This document shows positions 9,201-17,385 of a stretch of DNA of 40,097 bases, piece after piece. Within the stretch, counting starts at the first letter, position 1. Each line of letters opens with the position of its first letter. The notes beneath the pieces were generated by a model. That model searched no databases. It was given only the letters and a program-made list of their open reading frames with translations, and was not told where the DNA came from. The DNA comes from Spartobacteria bacterium AMD-G4 (GTDB lineage: Bacteria; Verrucomicrobiota; Verrucomicrobiia; Chthoniobacterales; Terrimicrobiaceae): the NCBI GenBank assembly GCA_002290555.1, contig NEUK01000072.1, positions 1-40,097 of the forward strand, in the 5' to 3' direction. Made by a program: the position numbers and the translations under genes.

Positions 9201-12200
9201 AGGGTGTAGGTGGCGAGGTTTGAGAGAACGCTATCTGTGCCTTCAGAGACATTTTCGACAAGCACATCTGCAATATTGTCGACGACATAGTAATCGTTGC
9301 CCAAGCCGCCGATGAGAGTGTCGGCGCCTTCGCCACCATCGAGCGTATTGTTCGAAGCATTGCCTGTGAGGGTATTGGCACTGCCGTTGCCTGTGCCGAC
9401 GGCAACGGACCCGGCAAGAAGAAGCGCTTCAACATTTTCGGCAAGGGTGTAGCCGCTCACAGTGGCTACGACGAGGTCCGTGCCGGCGGGTGACAACTCA
9501 TCGACCAGGTCGGAGAGGTTATCCACGAAGTAGGTGTCGTTGCCGGTGCCCCCGGCCATCGAATCGATGCCACCGCCGCCATCGAGAGAGTTGTTTGCGG
9601 CGTTTCCGACGAGTGTGTTTGAGAGGCTGTTTCCTGTGCCCGCTGCGACGACGCCTGTGAGTTCGAGGTAATCAACATGTGCGGCGAGCGTATAACCGCT
9701 GACGCTTGCAAGAACGGAGTCGATGCCTTGCGAAAGCGACTCGAGGATCGTATCGCTGAGGCTGTCGAGGAGGTAGAGGTCATTGCCTAATCCCCCGACC
9801 ATGCTGTCGTTGCCCGTGCCGCCATTGAGCGTGTCGTCGTCGGCAAGTCCCATGAGCGTGTCGTCAGAAGAATCCCCAGCGAGGCTGTTGGCGATTGAAT
9901 TTCCTGTGATGCTATTGGCAAGCGAGTTTCCAGATCCCGCCAAAATCCCGGTGCCGAGAATGAGATTTTCCACGCTGGCACCCAGGGTGTGGTTTTCGTT
10001 ATTGGCAAGAACGGTGTCGGTGTCGGCCCCAGATTCCACAATGGTGTCGCCAACTTGGTCCACGATATAAAAATCTGCTCCAGCGCCGCCCACCAGCGTG
10101 TCATCCCCTGCGCCGCCATCAAGCGTGTTGGCGGCCGCGTTTCCAGTCATCGAGTTGTTGAGGGAGTTTCCTGTGGCGTAGCTACCTGTGACAAGCTGCA
10201 AGTTTTCGACATACTCAGCAAGGGTGTAGGAACTTGCAAAGTTGCCAACAACGAGCTCTGTGCCTTCGGAGTCGTATTCGATGACTTTATCGAAAACAGT
10301 ATCGAGGATGTAAGTGTCGTTCCCAGTGCCCCCGATAAGTGTGTCGACTCCGGAGCCGCCATTCAAGGAGTTGGCTGCCGAATTGCCCACAAGGGTATTT
10401 GAGAGGGAGTTTCCCATGCCGTAAATCACTGTTCCAGAGAGAACAAGGACTTCCGTATTTCCAGCCAGCGTGTAGCCGGTGACACTCGCGATGACGGAAT
10501 CTGTGCCAGCGGAATCGGCTTCGACAATGATATCGCTTGTGGAGTTTACAAGGTAGGTATCATTGCCTCCTCCTCCATCCATGCTGTCGTTGCCGTCCCC
10601 CCCGTTAAGCGTGTCTTGGCCATCTCCACCGACCAAGGTATCCGCAACCGTGCCGCTGCCCCCGTAAAGGCTGTCATTTCCAGCTCCGCCGGAGAGGGAA
10701 TTTGCAGAGGCGTTTCCAATGAGCGTATTGTCTGTCGAATTTCCGGTGCCAGCAAGGACCGTGCCGCCGAGAACGAGGATTTCGACATGATCGGAAAGTG
10801 TAACGCCCGTGATGTTGGCCAGCACACTGTCGGTGCCTTCGCCGGAGTTTTCAATGACGACATCGGTCGTGAGATCGACCGTGTAGTAGTCATTGCCGAC
10901 GCCACCGATGAGAGTATCGGCTCCGGCACCGCCGTTGAGCGAGTTGTTATTGGAATTGCCCCATAGCGTGTTGGCCCCAGCATTGCCTGTGCCGCTAATG
11001 ACGGTCGAGGCACTTCCAAGGATGAGGGCTTCCACGCTGTTGGCGAGGGTGTAACTATTAATGTTGGCAAGAACCGAGTCGGTGCCTTCGCCGAGGAGTT
11101 CCACCACAGCATCCGTGGCACTATCAACGATGTAGTAGTCGTTTCCCGCCCCGCCCAGCATCCGATCAACGCCGCTGCCACCGTCCAGAGTATCCGCACC
11201 GGCCTCGCCAAGGAGCGTGTCATTGCTTGCGCCGCCAGAGAGCGAGTCGTCTCCATTGCCTCCAGCAAGGCTGTCAGCGCCATCAAGTCCAGAGAGGGTA
11301 TTTGCAAGAGAATTGCCAATAAGCCTGTTAGTGAGGGAGTTACCAGTTCCTGTGGTGGTGTCGGTGAGGAGGATCAATCTCTCCACATTGTTGCCAAGAG
11401 TGTAAGCGGGCAAGGTGCTGATGCTGACCGTGTCTGTGCCTTCGCTTAAGGCCTCAAGCACAACATCGCTGGCGTTATCAACGAAATAGTAATCGTCATT
11501 CGCGCCCCCAGCCATGCTGTCCGCATCGGTGCTGCCATTGAGCGTGTCATTGCCCACGCCACCAACAAGGGTGTCGTTTCCAGCTCCACCGTTAAGGCTA
11601 TTCGGAGAAGCGTTTCCAGTTAGGCTGTTGGCGATCGAGTTGCCTGTGAGATTGGCTATGGTTCCTGTGAGAATCGCATTTTCAACATGGTTGGCAGAGG
11701 TGCCCATGTTGTAGGAGTTAATGGAAACGCTGACCGTGTCCGTGCCTTCGCCATCGATTTCGAGGATGATGTCAGTGAGGCTGCCGACAAGGTAGTAATC
11801 GTTACCCGCCTCGCCGATGAGGGAGTCGTTGCCCGCGTTTCCATTGAGCGTGTCATTGCCAGCACCGCCGTAGATCGTGTCGCTTACAGTGCCGGTGCCC
11901 CCGTCGATTGAATCATTTCCATCCCCAGCGAAGAGGGAATTGCTGGAGGAATTTCCAACAATCGTATTAACCAGGGAATTTCCAGTTCCTGAGATGAAAG
12001 CTCCACCCGCAAGAGAGAGGAATTCCACATGGTCAGGGAGAATGTATCCCTCAACACTGGCTACAACGCTGTCGGTGCCTTGGCTGGATAATTCCAGGAT
12101 GCTATCTGATAGATTGTCAACAAGATAATAGTCGTTATCGAGACCACCCACCATGCTGTCGGCGTCTGCCCCACCATTGAGGGTGTCGTTGCCAGCGAAT

Positions 12201-13402
12201 CCGATCAGTGTGTCATTGCCAGCAACACCGCTCAAGCTGTTGGCGGCGGCATTTCCTACGAGGCTGTTGGCGATCGAGTTGCCACTGAGAGAGGTAAACA
12301 ATCCAGCCAAAACGGCATTTTCCACATGATTTGCAGCACTCGCCATGTTGAAGCCGCTTACGGAAACAAGGATCGTATCAGTGCCGCCAGCAAGCGATGC
12401 TTCTGTGATTCGGTCCCCGGTGTTATCCACGAGGTAATAATCATCCCCATCGCCGCCGGTCATCGAGTCAGCGCCGTCGCCTCCATCGAGGGAGTCGTTG
12501 CCGGAGCTTCCCAAAAGAGTGTCGGCGCCGTCGCCACCTACGAGTGAGTTGTCTTCCGCGTTCCCAACGATCGAGTTGGCGAGCGAGTTTCCTGTGGCGG
12601 TAATAACCGAGCCCGAGAGGAGCAGTTTCTCGACTTGATCAGCGAGCGTGTAGGCGTTCAGTGTAGACACGACCCAATCGGTGCCGCCAGAGGCCAACTC
12701 GCTCACGACATCGCCAGCATCGTCCACGAAGTAGGTATCGTTTCCGCTGCCTCCAATCATGGTATCGGCACCAGTGCCACCATCGATCGAGTTGGCACCC
12801 GTATTATTTCCGAAAAGTGAATTGGATAAATTATTTCCGAATATATGAATAGCGGTTGTCCCGCTCAATGTTCCGACTTCGACATTGCCCGAGAGCGTGT
12901 AAGTGGCGCCCGCCTGAATGGTATCCGTGCCTTCTCCAAAATTTTCTAAGATGTTATCCAGTGAGGAGCTTACAATGTAGTAGTCGTCGCCGAGACCCCC
13001 GACCATGCTGTCGTCGCCGGAATTCCCATCAATCGAGTCATTTCCAGCCCCTCCCAAAATCGTGTCGTTCCCAGAACCTCCAGAGATGGTAACGCCTGTG
13101 CTGTAGGCTGATAAATCCAACGAGTCTGCGCCACTCCCCCCAAAAACCGAGGCAATCCCGAAAGACTCGGCATTCGGGCCAAGAACGACTTGGCTTGCAG
13201 CAGAAGCGAAGAGGTGGAGGCGCTCGACCTTGGTCGTCGCATCGACGCGTGCAGCGTTAAGCCTTGGCGCTGCAAAATCGGCATCAATAAGGGCAACAGT
13301 GGCTGAAAAAATGAGGCTGTCAGCCCCGGAATTTCCAACAATCGTGTCCGCAAGGCCCGCAGCCAAAAAATTCGTGCGGTTGGTGTAAGAAAAAGAGGCC
13401 AT
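6284..13402 (-). CDS. Giant RTX (hemolysin-type Ca-binding) repeat protein
   Basis: The 2372-residue protein is almost entirely Ca-binding RTX sequence. Residues 1-130 form a short leader with a first cluster of GGSGNDTILGGAGND nonapeptides. Residues about 131-2270 hold 23 tandem units of roughly 80-115 residues. The last 102 residues form a distinct end domain with GGNGSDIFVLG, ITDFTSGSDKLQLVG and a hydrophobic C-terminal tail, as in type I secretion substrates. No N-terminal signal peptide, protease, lipase or other catalytic motif is visible. Such proteins usually leave the cell through a type I exporter and act as surface-layer, adhesin or matrix proteins; no exporter genes are in the window. 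It lies just upstream of fliD on the same strand, and a glycosyltransferase is divergent. No clear ribosome-binding site precedes the ATG at 13402. Confidence 0.93.
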   Translation of the reverse strand: MASFSYTNRTNFLAAGLADTIVGNSGADSLIFSATVALIDADFAAPRLNAARVDATTKVERLHLFASAASQVVLGPNAESFGIASVFGGSGADSLDLSAYSTGVTISGGSGNDTILGGAGNDSIDGNSGDDSMVGGLGDDYYIVSSSLDNILENFGEGTDTIQAGATYTLSGNVEVGTLSGTTAIHIFGNNLSNSLFGNNTGANSIDGGTGADTMIGGSGNDTYFVDDAGDVVSELASGGTDWVVSTLNAYTLADQVEKLLLSGSVITATGNSLANSIVGNAEDNSLVGGDGADTLLGSSGNDSLDGGDGADSMTGGDGDDYYLVDNTGDRITEASLAGGTDTILVSVSGFNMASAANHVENAVLAGLFTSLSGNSIANSLVGNAAANSLSGVAGNDTLIGFAGNDTLNGGADADSMVGGLDNDYYLVDNLSDSILELSSQGTDSVVASVEGYILPDHVEFLSLAGGAFISGTGNSLVNTIVGNSSSNSLFAGDGNDSIDGGTGTVSDTIYGGAGNDTLNGNAGNDSLIGEAGNDYYLVGSLTDIILEIDGEGTDTVSVSINSYNMGTSANHVENAILTGTIANLTGNSIANSLTGNASPNSLNGGAGNDTLVGGVGNDTLNGSTDADSMAGGANDDYYFVDNASDVVLEALSEGTDTVSISTLPAYTLGNNVERLILLTDTTTGTGNSLTNRLIGNSLANTLSGLDGADSLAGGNGDDSLSGGASNDTLLGEAGADTLDGGSGVDRMLGGAGNDYYIVDSATDAVVELLGEGTDSVLANINSYTLANSVEALILGSASTVISGTGNAGANTLWGNSNNNSLNGGAGADTLIGGVGNDYYTVDLTTDVVIENSGEGTDSVLANITGVTLSDHVEILVLGGTVLAGTGNSTDNTLIGNASANSLSGGAGNDSLYGGSGTVADTLVGGDGQDTLNGGDGNDSMDGGGGNDTYLVNSTSDIIVEADSAGTDSVIASVTGYTLAGNTEVLVLSGTVIYGMGNSLSNTLVGNSAANSLNGGSGVDTLIGGTGNDTYILDTVFDKVIEYDSEGTELVVGNFASSYTLAEYVENLQLVTGSYATGNSLNNSMTGNAAANTLDGGAGDDTLVGGAGADFYIVDQVGDTIVESGADTDTVLANNENHTLGASVENLILGTGILAGSGNSLANSITGNSIANSLAGDSSDDTLMGLADDDTLNGGTGNDSMVGGLGNDLYLLDSLSDTILESLSQGIDSVLASVSGYTLAAHVDYLELTGVVAAGTGNSLSNTLVGNAANNSLDGGGGIDSMAGGTGNDTYFVDNLSDLVDELSPAGTDLVVATVSGYTLAENVEALLLAGSVAVGTGNGSANTLTGNASNNTLDGGEGADTLIGGLGNDYYVVDNIADVLVENVSEGTDSVLSNLATYTLATHFEHLILGTGLSGTGNSGGNSLIGNTDDNTLDGGTGSDTLAGGVGNDYYTIDDLTDRVVEASASGEDQVLSNINNYVLTAHVESLTLGVSVYNGTGNSLDNSLTGNALANSLSGAAGNDTFSAGADNDTLNGGIGDDSMAGGTGDDLYLVDSVLDQVIEDSSAGTDSVLATVEDYTLAANLEHLELATGVMIGSGNSIANTLLGNAASNSLDGGDGNDTLFGLGANDTLNGGLGDDSLIGGSGDDFYEVDSISDTILELAAGGTDTVLANLSTYTIANQIENLILGVGGISGIGSNGANSIQGNASNNSLDGGAGIDTLVGAGGHDTYFVSDSGDLVIENGDEGTDIVISSLSGYTLTNDVEGLVLTGSATLGSGNAGNNTLMGHSTLANSLSGVGGDDTLIGGSGNDTLDGGADADSLDGGLGNDYYIVDNVGDVISDSGGTDTILVNVSGGFTLAGGSVIENLILGTGNQITGNASNNSMVGNASNNSLDGGGGTDTLIGAAGDDYYTVDSLDDVIIEESNGGNDSVVANFNGYILGANIENVILADGVASISGGSTANYLVGNSIDNTLDGGGGADTLVGLDSNDYYVVDHLADVIIETSGVSSGTDSVLANISVHTLSSNVEYLLLGSLGVAGIGNSLANTIVGNSKSNSLDGGDGSDSLLGGGGNDTLNGGLGNDTMVGGVGNDYFVVDSASDSLVGGGGNDGIITLMDGYTLSTDFNLMVLGGSVATASGNSNNNTITGNTFSNTLHGGGGEDSLVGRTGHDYYLVDSSSDVVLELASEGTDTVEFSSISDYTLGNNVERLMLGAGAVNGTGNSLVNILTGNAGANSLSGAAGNDSLHGGDGDDTLLGALATSSGGYAEIDTLTGGNGSDIFVLGTAAGYLYSDAKSNSIGITDYAYITDFTSGSDKLQLVGSAADYYLGAHSVSGLTAHQGLFRELGTTDELIAILQGSPIATLDNSTVNWV
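6593..13012 (-). repeat. 23-unit tandem array encoding RTX modules
   Basis: Each unit follows one order: GGxGxDYYxVD, then D-x-V-x-E-x-x-x-EGTDSVLA, then YTLxxxVExLxL, then GTGNSxxNxLxGNxxxNSLxGG. It ends in one to four extra GGxGxD nonapeptides, which explains the variation in unit length. I counted 23 units by eye. Units 3 and 5 share a variant (NM..ANHVENA.L) and units 4 and 8 share an inserted GTVxDT, which points to block duplications inside the array. The DNA copies are diverged and not identical, so the array looks old. Confidence 0.85.
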
Positions 13403-13598
13403 GGAAGGGGAGTCTTAGGAAATGGAGGAAATGCTCAGGTCAATCGTGGATTTCTTAAATCGACAGATTCAGGAAAAAGTTGAGGGTGACGAAATAAAAA
13501 TTTAGGAGCCTTGACGCCAAAGTCAATAGCCTCCGTTTCTTGACGACCTTGGTTTTCCAAGTCTTTCTGTGGATTGGCCCACAGAGGCTATGACTCCC

Positions 13599-14825
13599 AT
13601 GCGCAAATACCTCTTCATCCACCCGAATTTCCCTGGCCAGTTCCTGCATGTGGCGCGGAATCTCGTGTCTCAAGGGATGGATGTGCTGGGCGTGGGGGAG
13701 CATGCGAATGTGCAGCGGCAGGCGGGGATGGTGAAGGGGGCGAGGTTGCTTGGATATAAATTGCCACGGCGGGCGGCGAGGGAGACGCATCATTATTTGC
13801 GGGGCACGGAGGAGAATGCGCTGCGCGGGCAGGCAGTGCTGAGGTTGTGTCTGGCGCTGAAAAAAGAAGGCTATCGGCCGGATGTCATCGCCGCGCACAC
13901 CGGCTGGGGGGATACGCTGTTCCTGCGTGAGGCGTTTCCAGAGGCGCGGATCTCGGGGTATTTCGAATACTACTACCGACCGCGCGGGGCGGATATCGGT
14001 TTTGATCCCGAGTTCCGCATGAACCTCGACAACCTGCTCGAGGTGCGGATGAAAAATGCCACATCGTTGCTCGCATGGGAGGATTGCGATGTGCGATGGA
14101 CGCCGACACATTGGCAGGCGTCGTTGTTTCCGCAGAGTCTGAAAAGCGAACTCCTTATTCAGCATGAGGGGGTCGATACGAAAACGATCCGCCCGAATCC
14201 CGAGGCCAAGGCGACCTTGCCCGATGGCACCACGGTGCATGCCGGCGAGGAGATTTTGACTTTCGTGAACCGCAACATGGAGCCTTACCGGGGATTCCAC
14301 GTCCTCATGCGTGCCCTGCCGGAAATCCTCTCGCGGCGGCCTCAGGCGCGGGTTTTGATCACAGGAATGGAAAACGACACTTCCTATGGCAACAAGCCTA
14401 CTGATGGCCTGACATGGCGGCAAAGGCTGTTGAAAGAAGTCGGCGAGCGCCTTGACCTCTCACGCCTGCACTTCCTCGGCAAGCTGCCGTTCGACGCCCA
14501 CCTGCGTGTACTGCAACTCTCGCGGGCTCATGTTTATCTCACCTATCCCTACTTTGTGTCCTGGTCGATGCTTGAAGCCATGTCAGCGGGATGCATGGTG
14601 ATCGGCTCCAGCACACCGCCGGTCACGGAATTCATCGCGGATGGAAAAACCGGCCTGCTTGTGGATTTTTTCGACATCTCAAGCCTCGCCAATCGCGTCT
14701 GCGAGGCCCTCGCCGAGCCGAGACGCTTTGATTCCCTGAGGGAAAACGCCCGAAAACTCATCATCGAGCGCTACGACCGCGACAGCATTTGCATGCCAGC
14801 GCTGCTGAAGATGTTTGAGGGGTGA
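13599..14825 (+). CDS. Family 4 glycosyltransferase
   Basis: The protein (about 408 residues) begins MRKYLFIHPNFPGQFLHVARNL, the hallmark N-terminus of the GT4 group with the NFPGQF motif. It ends in a GT-B C-terminal domain: EPYRGFHVLMRAL, RVLITGME, LHFLGKLPFDAHL and SWSMLEAMSAGCMVIGSSTPPVTEFI. It should move a sugar from a nucleotide donor to an unknown acceptor. In-frame starts also exist at 13569 (GTG) and 13590 (ATG). The AGAGG at 13583-13587 is too close to 13590 but well placed for 13599. It is divergent from the RTX gene across about 200 bases and convergent with hisI, only nine bases away. A role in glycosylating the RTX protein, flagellin or a surface polysaccharide is possible but unproven. 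Confidence 0.85.
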   Translation: MRKYLFIHPNFPGQFLHVARNLVSQGMDVLGVGEHANVQRQAGMVKGARLLGYKLPRRAARETHHYLRGTEENALRGQAVLRLCLALKKEGYRPDVIAAHTGWGDTLFLREAFPEARISGYFEYYYRPRGADIGFDPEFRMNLDNLLEVRMKNATSLLAWEDCDVRWTPTHWQASLFPQSLKSELLIQHEGVDTKTIRPNPEAKATLPDGTTVHAGEEILTFVNRNMEPYRGFHVLMRALPEILSRRPQARVLITGMENDTSYGNKPTDGLTWRQRLLKEVGERLDLSRLHFLGKLPFDAHLRVLQLSRAHVYLTYPYFVSWSMLEAMSAGCMVIGSSTPPVTEFIADGKTGLLVDFFDISSLANRVCEALAEPRRFDSLRENARKLIIERYDRDSICMPALLKMFEG

Positions 14826-14834
14826 GACCGACAC

Positions 14835-15230
14835 CTACTTTTGATACACCTTGCCGTCGTCGAACATTTTTCCCTCGCGGATGGGAAGTGCTTGGGCGGT
14901 GCGATCCATTTCCTGAAAGAAACAGCTTTCGTAGCCGGTGTGGCAGGCGCCGGTTTTCTGTTCGACCTCAAAGAGGAGGACATCCTTGTCGCAGTCCACA
15001 AACCAACGCACGACACGCTGGGTGTGGCCGCTGGACTCGCCTTTGAGCCAGAGCTTGCTGCGCGAGCGACTCCAGTAGGTCATGAGACCCTTGTCGAGGG
15101 TCATGGCGAGGGATTCGCGGTTCATCCAGGCAAACATGAGAACGCGGCCACTGGGGCGCTCGCTGCCAGAGGCTTCTTGGACGATCACGGGAATCAACCC
15201 GTCGGCGGTGAATTTGAAATCGAATTCCAC
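14835..15230 (-). CDS. hisI: Phosphoribosyl-AMP cyclohydrolase
   Basis: HisI opens the purine ring of phosphoribosyl-AMP in the third step of histidine synthesis. Conserved parts are FTADGLIPVIVQEA, RVLMFAWMNRESL, TYWSRSRSKLWLKGESSGH and the metal-binding block DCDKDVLLFEVEQ..ACHTGYESCF with its three cysteines. There is no fused HisE domain. The homologous region starts at residue 35 of the longest frame, and the best start is a GTG at 15230, giving 131 residues, the usual size. Upstream starts would run into the divergent gene at 15292. No good ribosome-binding site is seen, so the exact start is uncertain. No other his genes are nearby. Confidence 0.92.
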   Translation of the reverse strand: MEFDFKFTADGLIPVIVQEASGSERPSGRVLMFAWMNRESLAMTLDKGLMTYWSRSRSKLWLKGESSGHTQRVVRWFVDCDKDVLLFEVEQKTGACHTGYESCFFQEMDRTAQALPIREGKMFDDGKVYQK

Positions 15231-15291
15231 AGGATTGCTAAATGAGCCCCGCTGGATAAACTTTGTAGGCCCATTCGACAAACACAAAGAA

Positions 15292-16314
15292 ATGTCCGCA
15301 GCTACGCAATCCCTCCCAGCCGAGCCCCCCACTTATCGCAGCGTGGCTCCGCAAGTGCTGCGCATCCCGCTCTCCGCGATCGCCGGCCTACTGCCCGAGG
15401 AACACCTCCTCAGGCCTATTTACGAGGGCGAAACAATCGATCTTCCCGCCGGCCACATACTCGCCCATATCGTTCCAACGCTTTCCCTAATCCTGCTTGC
15501 CGAGCTCAAGCCAGATCTGCTTGAACCCGTGCGCGGAGTGCTCCGCCTCCCCACCCATCTCATCGCAAAGGCCTACGCGCTTCTGGAAACGACGGATGCC
15601 ATGCTGCCGGAACCCGATGAGTTTTTGTTTCGAGATGAGATCCCCTCCCCCTCGGCGCATCTGGCAAAAATTCTCGCACCTCCTGCGGATTCCGCCGACG
15701 CAGCCGATATCCTGCACGCTGAACCCACCGAAGCCCACGCGGAAACGGAGAGCGATGTCCCGCCCAGCAGACTGGCCGAGATCATCGGCAATCTGCCCAC
15801 TTTTCAGCGCGTCACGGAGACGACATTTCTCACTCTCAAGCCGCTGAACCCAGAGCCCCAATCAAAATGCGCCGCAGCGGAACCCGAAATTCCCGACCAG
15901 CATGCGCTGCAGGCGCTTTTCCTGACGGATGAAAACCTGAGCACCGGCCGCGTTGTGGAACTCTGCGGCGGACTGCCCGGCATCCAATCCTGCGTCCTTA
16001 CCTCCGAGGATCAAGTCGTTGCCTCTCACAACATCCCCGACGGCCTCGACATCGTCTCCCTCAGCTCCAATGCCGCCGCCATGCTGCGCGCCATGCACGA
16101 CGCCTCCTCGACTATGGGCATCGGAGAGATTCCCACCGTCACTCTCCACACCGCGAAAGGCCCATTGAGCATTTTTCAAAAAGAACACCTCGCCATGCTT
16201 GTTTTCCACGGCGAACGGGGCTTCGTTCCCGGAGTGCGTGAAAAAATGACGGCTGCCCTCGCAGAGCTCACCCACACCCCACTGACCCTTCCTGCTCCGC
16301 GAGCGGAAGGCTGA
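15292..16314 (+). CDS. Protein with C-terminal roadblock/LC7-like domain
   Basis: The 340-residue protein has two parts. The N-terminal third has the motifs VLRIPLSAIAGLLPEEHL and GVLRLPTHLIAKAY, possibly a repeated alpha/beta element. A Pro/Glu/Ala-rich linker follows. The C-terminal 110 residues (from about 230) look like a roadblock/LC7 domain: TGRVVELCGGLPGIQSCVLTSEDQVVAS, a long helix with SSNAAAMLRAM, then GPLSIFQKEHLAMLVFH and a closing helix. Such domains dimerise and often regulate small GTPases or motility (MglB-like). No GTPase gene is beside it. It starts the operon that continues 46 bases later with exbB, exbD, tonB and a zinc-ribbon gene. The ATG at 15292 is chosen because upstream in-frame starts overlap hisI. 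The domain call is by eye. Confidence 0.65.
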   Translation: MSAATQSLPAEPPTYRSVAPQVLRIPLSAIAGLLPEEHLLRPIYEGETIDLPAGHILAHIVPTLSLILLAELKPDLLEPVRGVLRLPTHLIAKAYALLETTDAMLPEPDEFLFRDEIPSPSAHLAKILAPPADSADAADILHAEPTEAHAETESDVPPSRLAEIIGNLPTFQRVTETTFLTLKPLNPEPQSKCAAAEPEIPDQHALQALFLTDENLSTGRVVELCGGLPGIQSCVLTSEDQVVASHNIPDGLDIVSLSSNAAAMLRAMHDASSTMGIGEIPTVTLHTAKGPLSIFQKEHLAMLVFHGERGFVPGVREKMTAALAELTHTPLTLPAPRAEG

Positions 16315-16360
16315 ATGCCATTGCCGCCGGGCGGCTCATGATTTAAGAACCAAATTGACT

Positions 16361-16987
16361 ATGATGGAACTCGTGCAAAAAGGCGGTCCGCTCATGTGGC
16401 TCATCCTCGCCTGTAGCGTCACCGCACTCGGAATCTTTCTTGAACGCGTTATTTATTTTCATCGTGCTTCGATCCAGACGGGTGATTTTCTGCGCGGCCT
16501 TGCAAACCTGATCAAAAGGAAAAACTACGCTGAGGCGACCCAAGAGTGTGCGGCAACCTCCGGCCCGGTCCCACGCGTGCTTCATGCCATGCTATTGCGA
16601 CATGATGCGCCGAGAGTGGAGCTCCGTGACATCGCGCAAGAAGCCGGCCAGCTTGAGGTTCCCCGCTTGGAGCGCAATTTGGCGCTCCTCTCCACCATCG
16701 CCTACGCGACTCCGCTCCTCGGCCTGCTTGGGACCATCCTCGGGCTGCTCACAGCGTTTCAACAAATCACGATTCATGGTGGTTATGCCACGGCGGCCGA
16801 GATAGCGGGCGGCGTCTACGAGAGCCTGTTGACCTCCGCAGCGGCGCTCACAGTGGCACTCCCAGCTTTTGTCGCCCACAGCTACCTCTCCGCGAGAGTG
16901 AACAACGCCGTCCACGACATCGAACGCGCAGGCATCGAAATGCTCGAAATCCTCCGCTCCAAACCCCCATCTGAAGACCAGGTTTGA
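16361..16987 (+). CDS. exbB: ExbB/TolQ/MotA-family proton channel (second copy)
   Basis: The protein starts MMELVQKGGPLMWLILACSVTALGIFLERVIYF, a typical ExbB N-terminus with its first membrane helix. The family core follows at about residues 115-180 (TIAYATPLLGLLGTILGLLTAFQQI, then GGVYESLLTSAAALTVALPAFVAHSYL). A pair of ATG codons at 16361 and 16364 are both plausible starts. It would form the channel of a second energy-transduction complex with the ExbD and TonB encoded next to it. It is clearly diverged from the copy at 591-1217. Its stop codon overlaps the start of exbD. Confidence 0.9.
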   Translation: MMELVQKGGPLMWLILACSVTALGIFLERVIYFHRASIQTGDFLRGLANLIKRKNYAEATQECAATSGPVPRVLHAMLLRHDAPRVELRDIAQEAGQLEVPRLERNLALLSTIAYATPLLGLLGTILGLLTAFQQITIHGGYATAAEIAGGVYESLLTSAAALTVALPAFVAHSYLSARVNNAVHDIERAGIEMLEILRSKPPSEDQV

Positions 16988-17385
16988 AACTCCAGCGCTC
17001 GCCAGCCCTGCATCCTGCTCTGATGTTTATCGCGCCATCGCTGGATGTCGTGCTGGTGTTGATTTTTTACATCATATTGAGCACCTCCTTCCTTCTGCAG
17101 CCGGGCGTTGGAGTCTCCGTGCCAGACTCGCCCTTCCTGCTCGCCCCACAGCGGGATCCACTCATCATCAGCATCGTCGCCGCGCCGCTCTCGGCTGTTT
17201 ATTTTGAAAACGAGGAGGCCACCCTCGAAGAGCTTCGCGACAAGCTCCGCGCACGCACCTCCCGCCACCACACCCTTATCATCAAGACCGACCGCCACGC
17301 GCCATTTGAAAAACTCGCCGCCGTCATGAATATCTCGCTCGGGCTCGGCTACCCCACCGTCATTGCCACCTCAGAGGAAAAGTGA
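16984..17385 (+). CDS. exbD: ExbD/TolR-family protein (second copy)
   Basis: This 133-residue protein has a single membrane segment near residues 14-36 (MFIAPSLDVVLVLIFYIILST) with the conserved membrane Asp in SLDVVLVL, followed by a periplasmic domain. The ending HHTLIIKTDRHAPFEKLAAVMNISLGLGY matches the usual ExbD C-terminal fold. The likely start is a TTG at 16984 that overlaps the exbB stop (TTGA); the ATG at codon 14 would remove most of the cytoplasmic tail. Its own stop overlaps the GTG of the next gene (GTGA), so exbB, exbD and tonB are all translationally coupled. Confidence 0.88.
   Translation: MKLQRSPALHPALMFIAPSLDVVLVLIFYIILSTSFLLQPGVGVSVPDSPFLLAPQRDPLIISIVAAPLSAVYFENEEATLEELRDKLRARTSRHHTLIIKTDRHAPFEKLAAVMNISLGLGYPTVIATSEEK

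Noticed and set aside
6593-13012. Direct repeats resembling a CRISPR or satellite array
   Set aside because: The repeats are diverged, in one reading frame and encode RTX modules; there are no unique spacers of constant length or cas genes.
13455-14423. 322-residue minus-strand frame opposite the glycosyltransferase
   Set aside because: Its composition (many Arg, His and Pro) is that of a shadow frame, and it overlaps both the divergent promoter region and a clear gene.
15082-15291. Longer start for the roadblock protein
   Set aside because: The extra 70 residues are antisense to conserved hisI sequence and have no family character.
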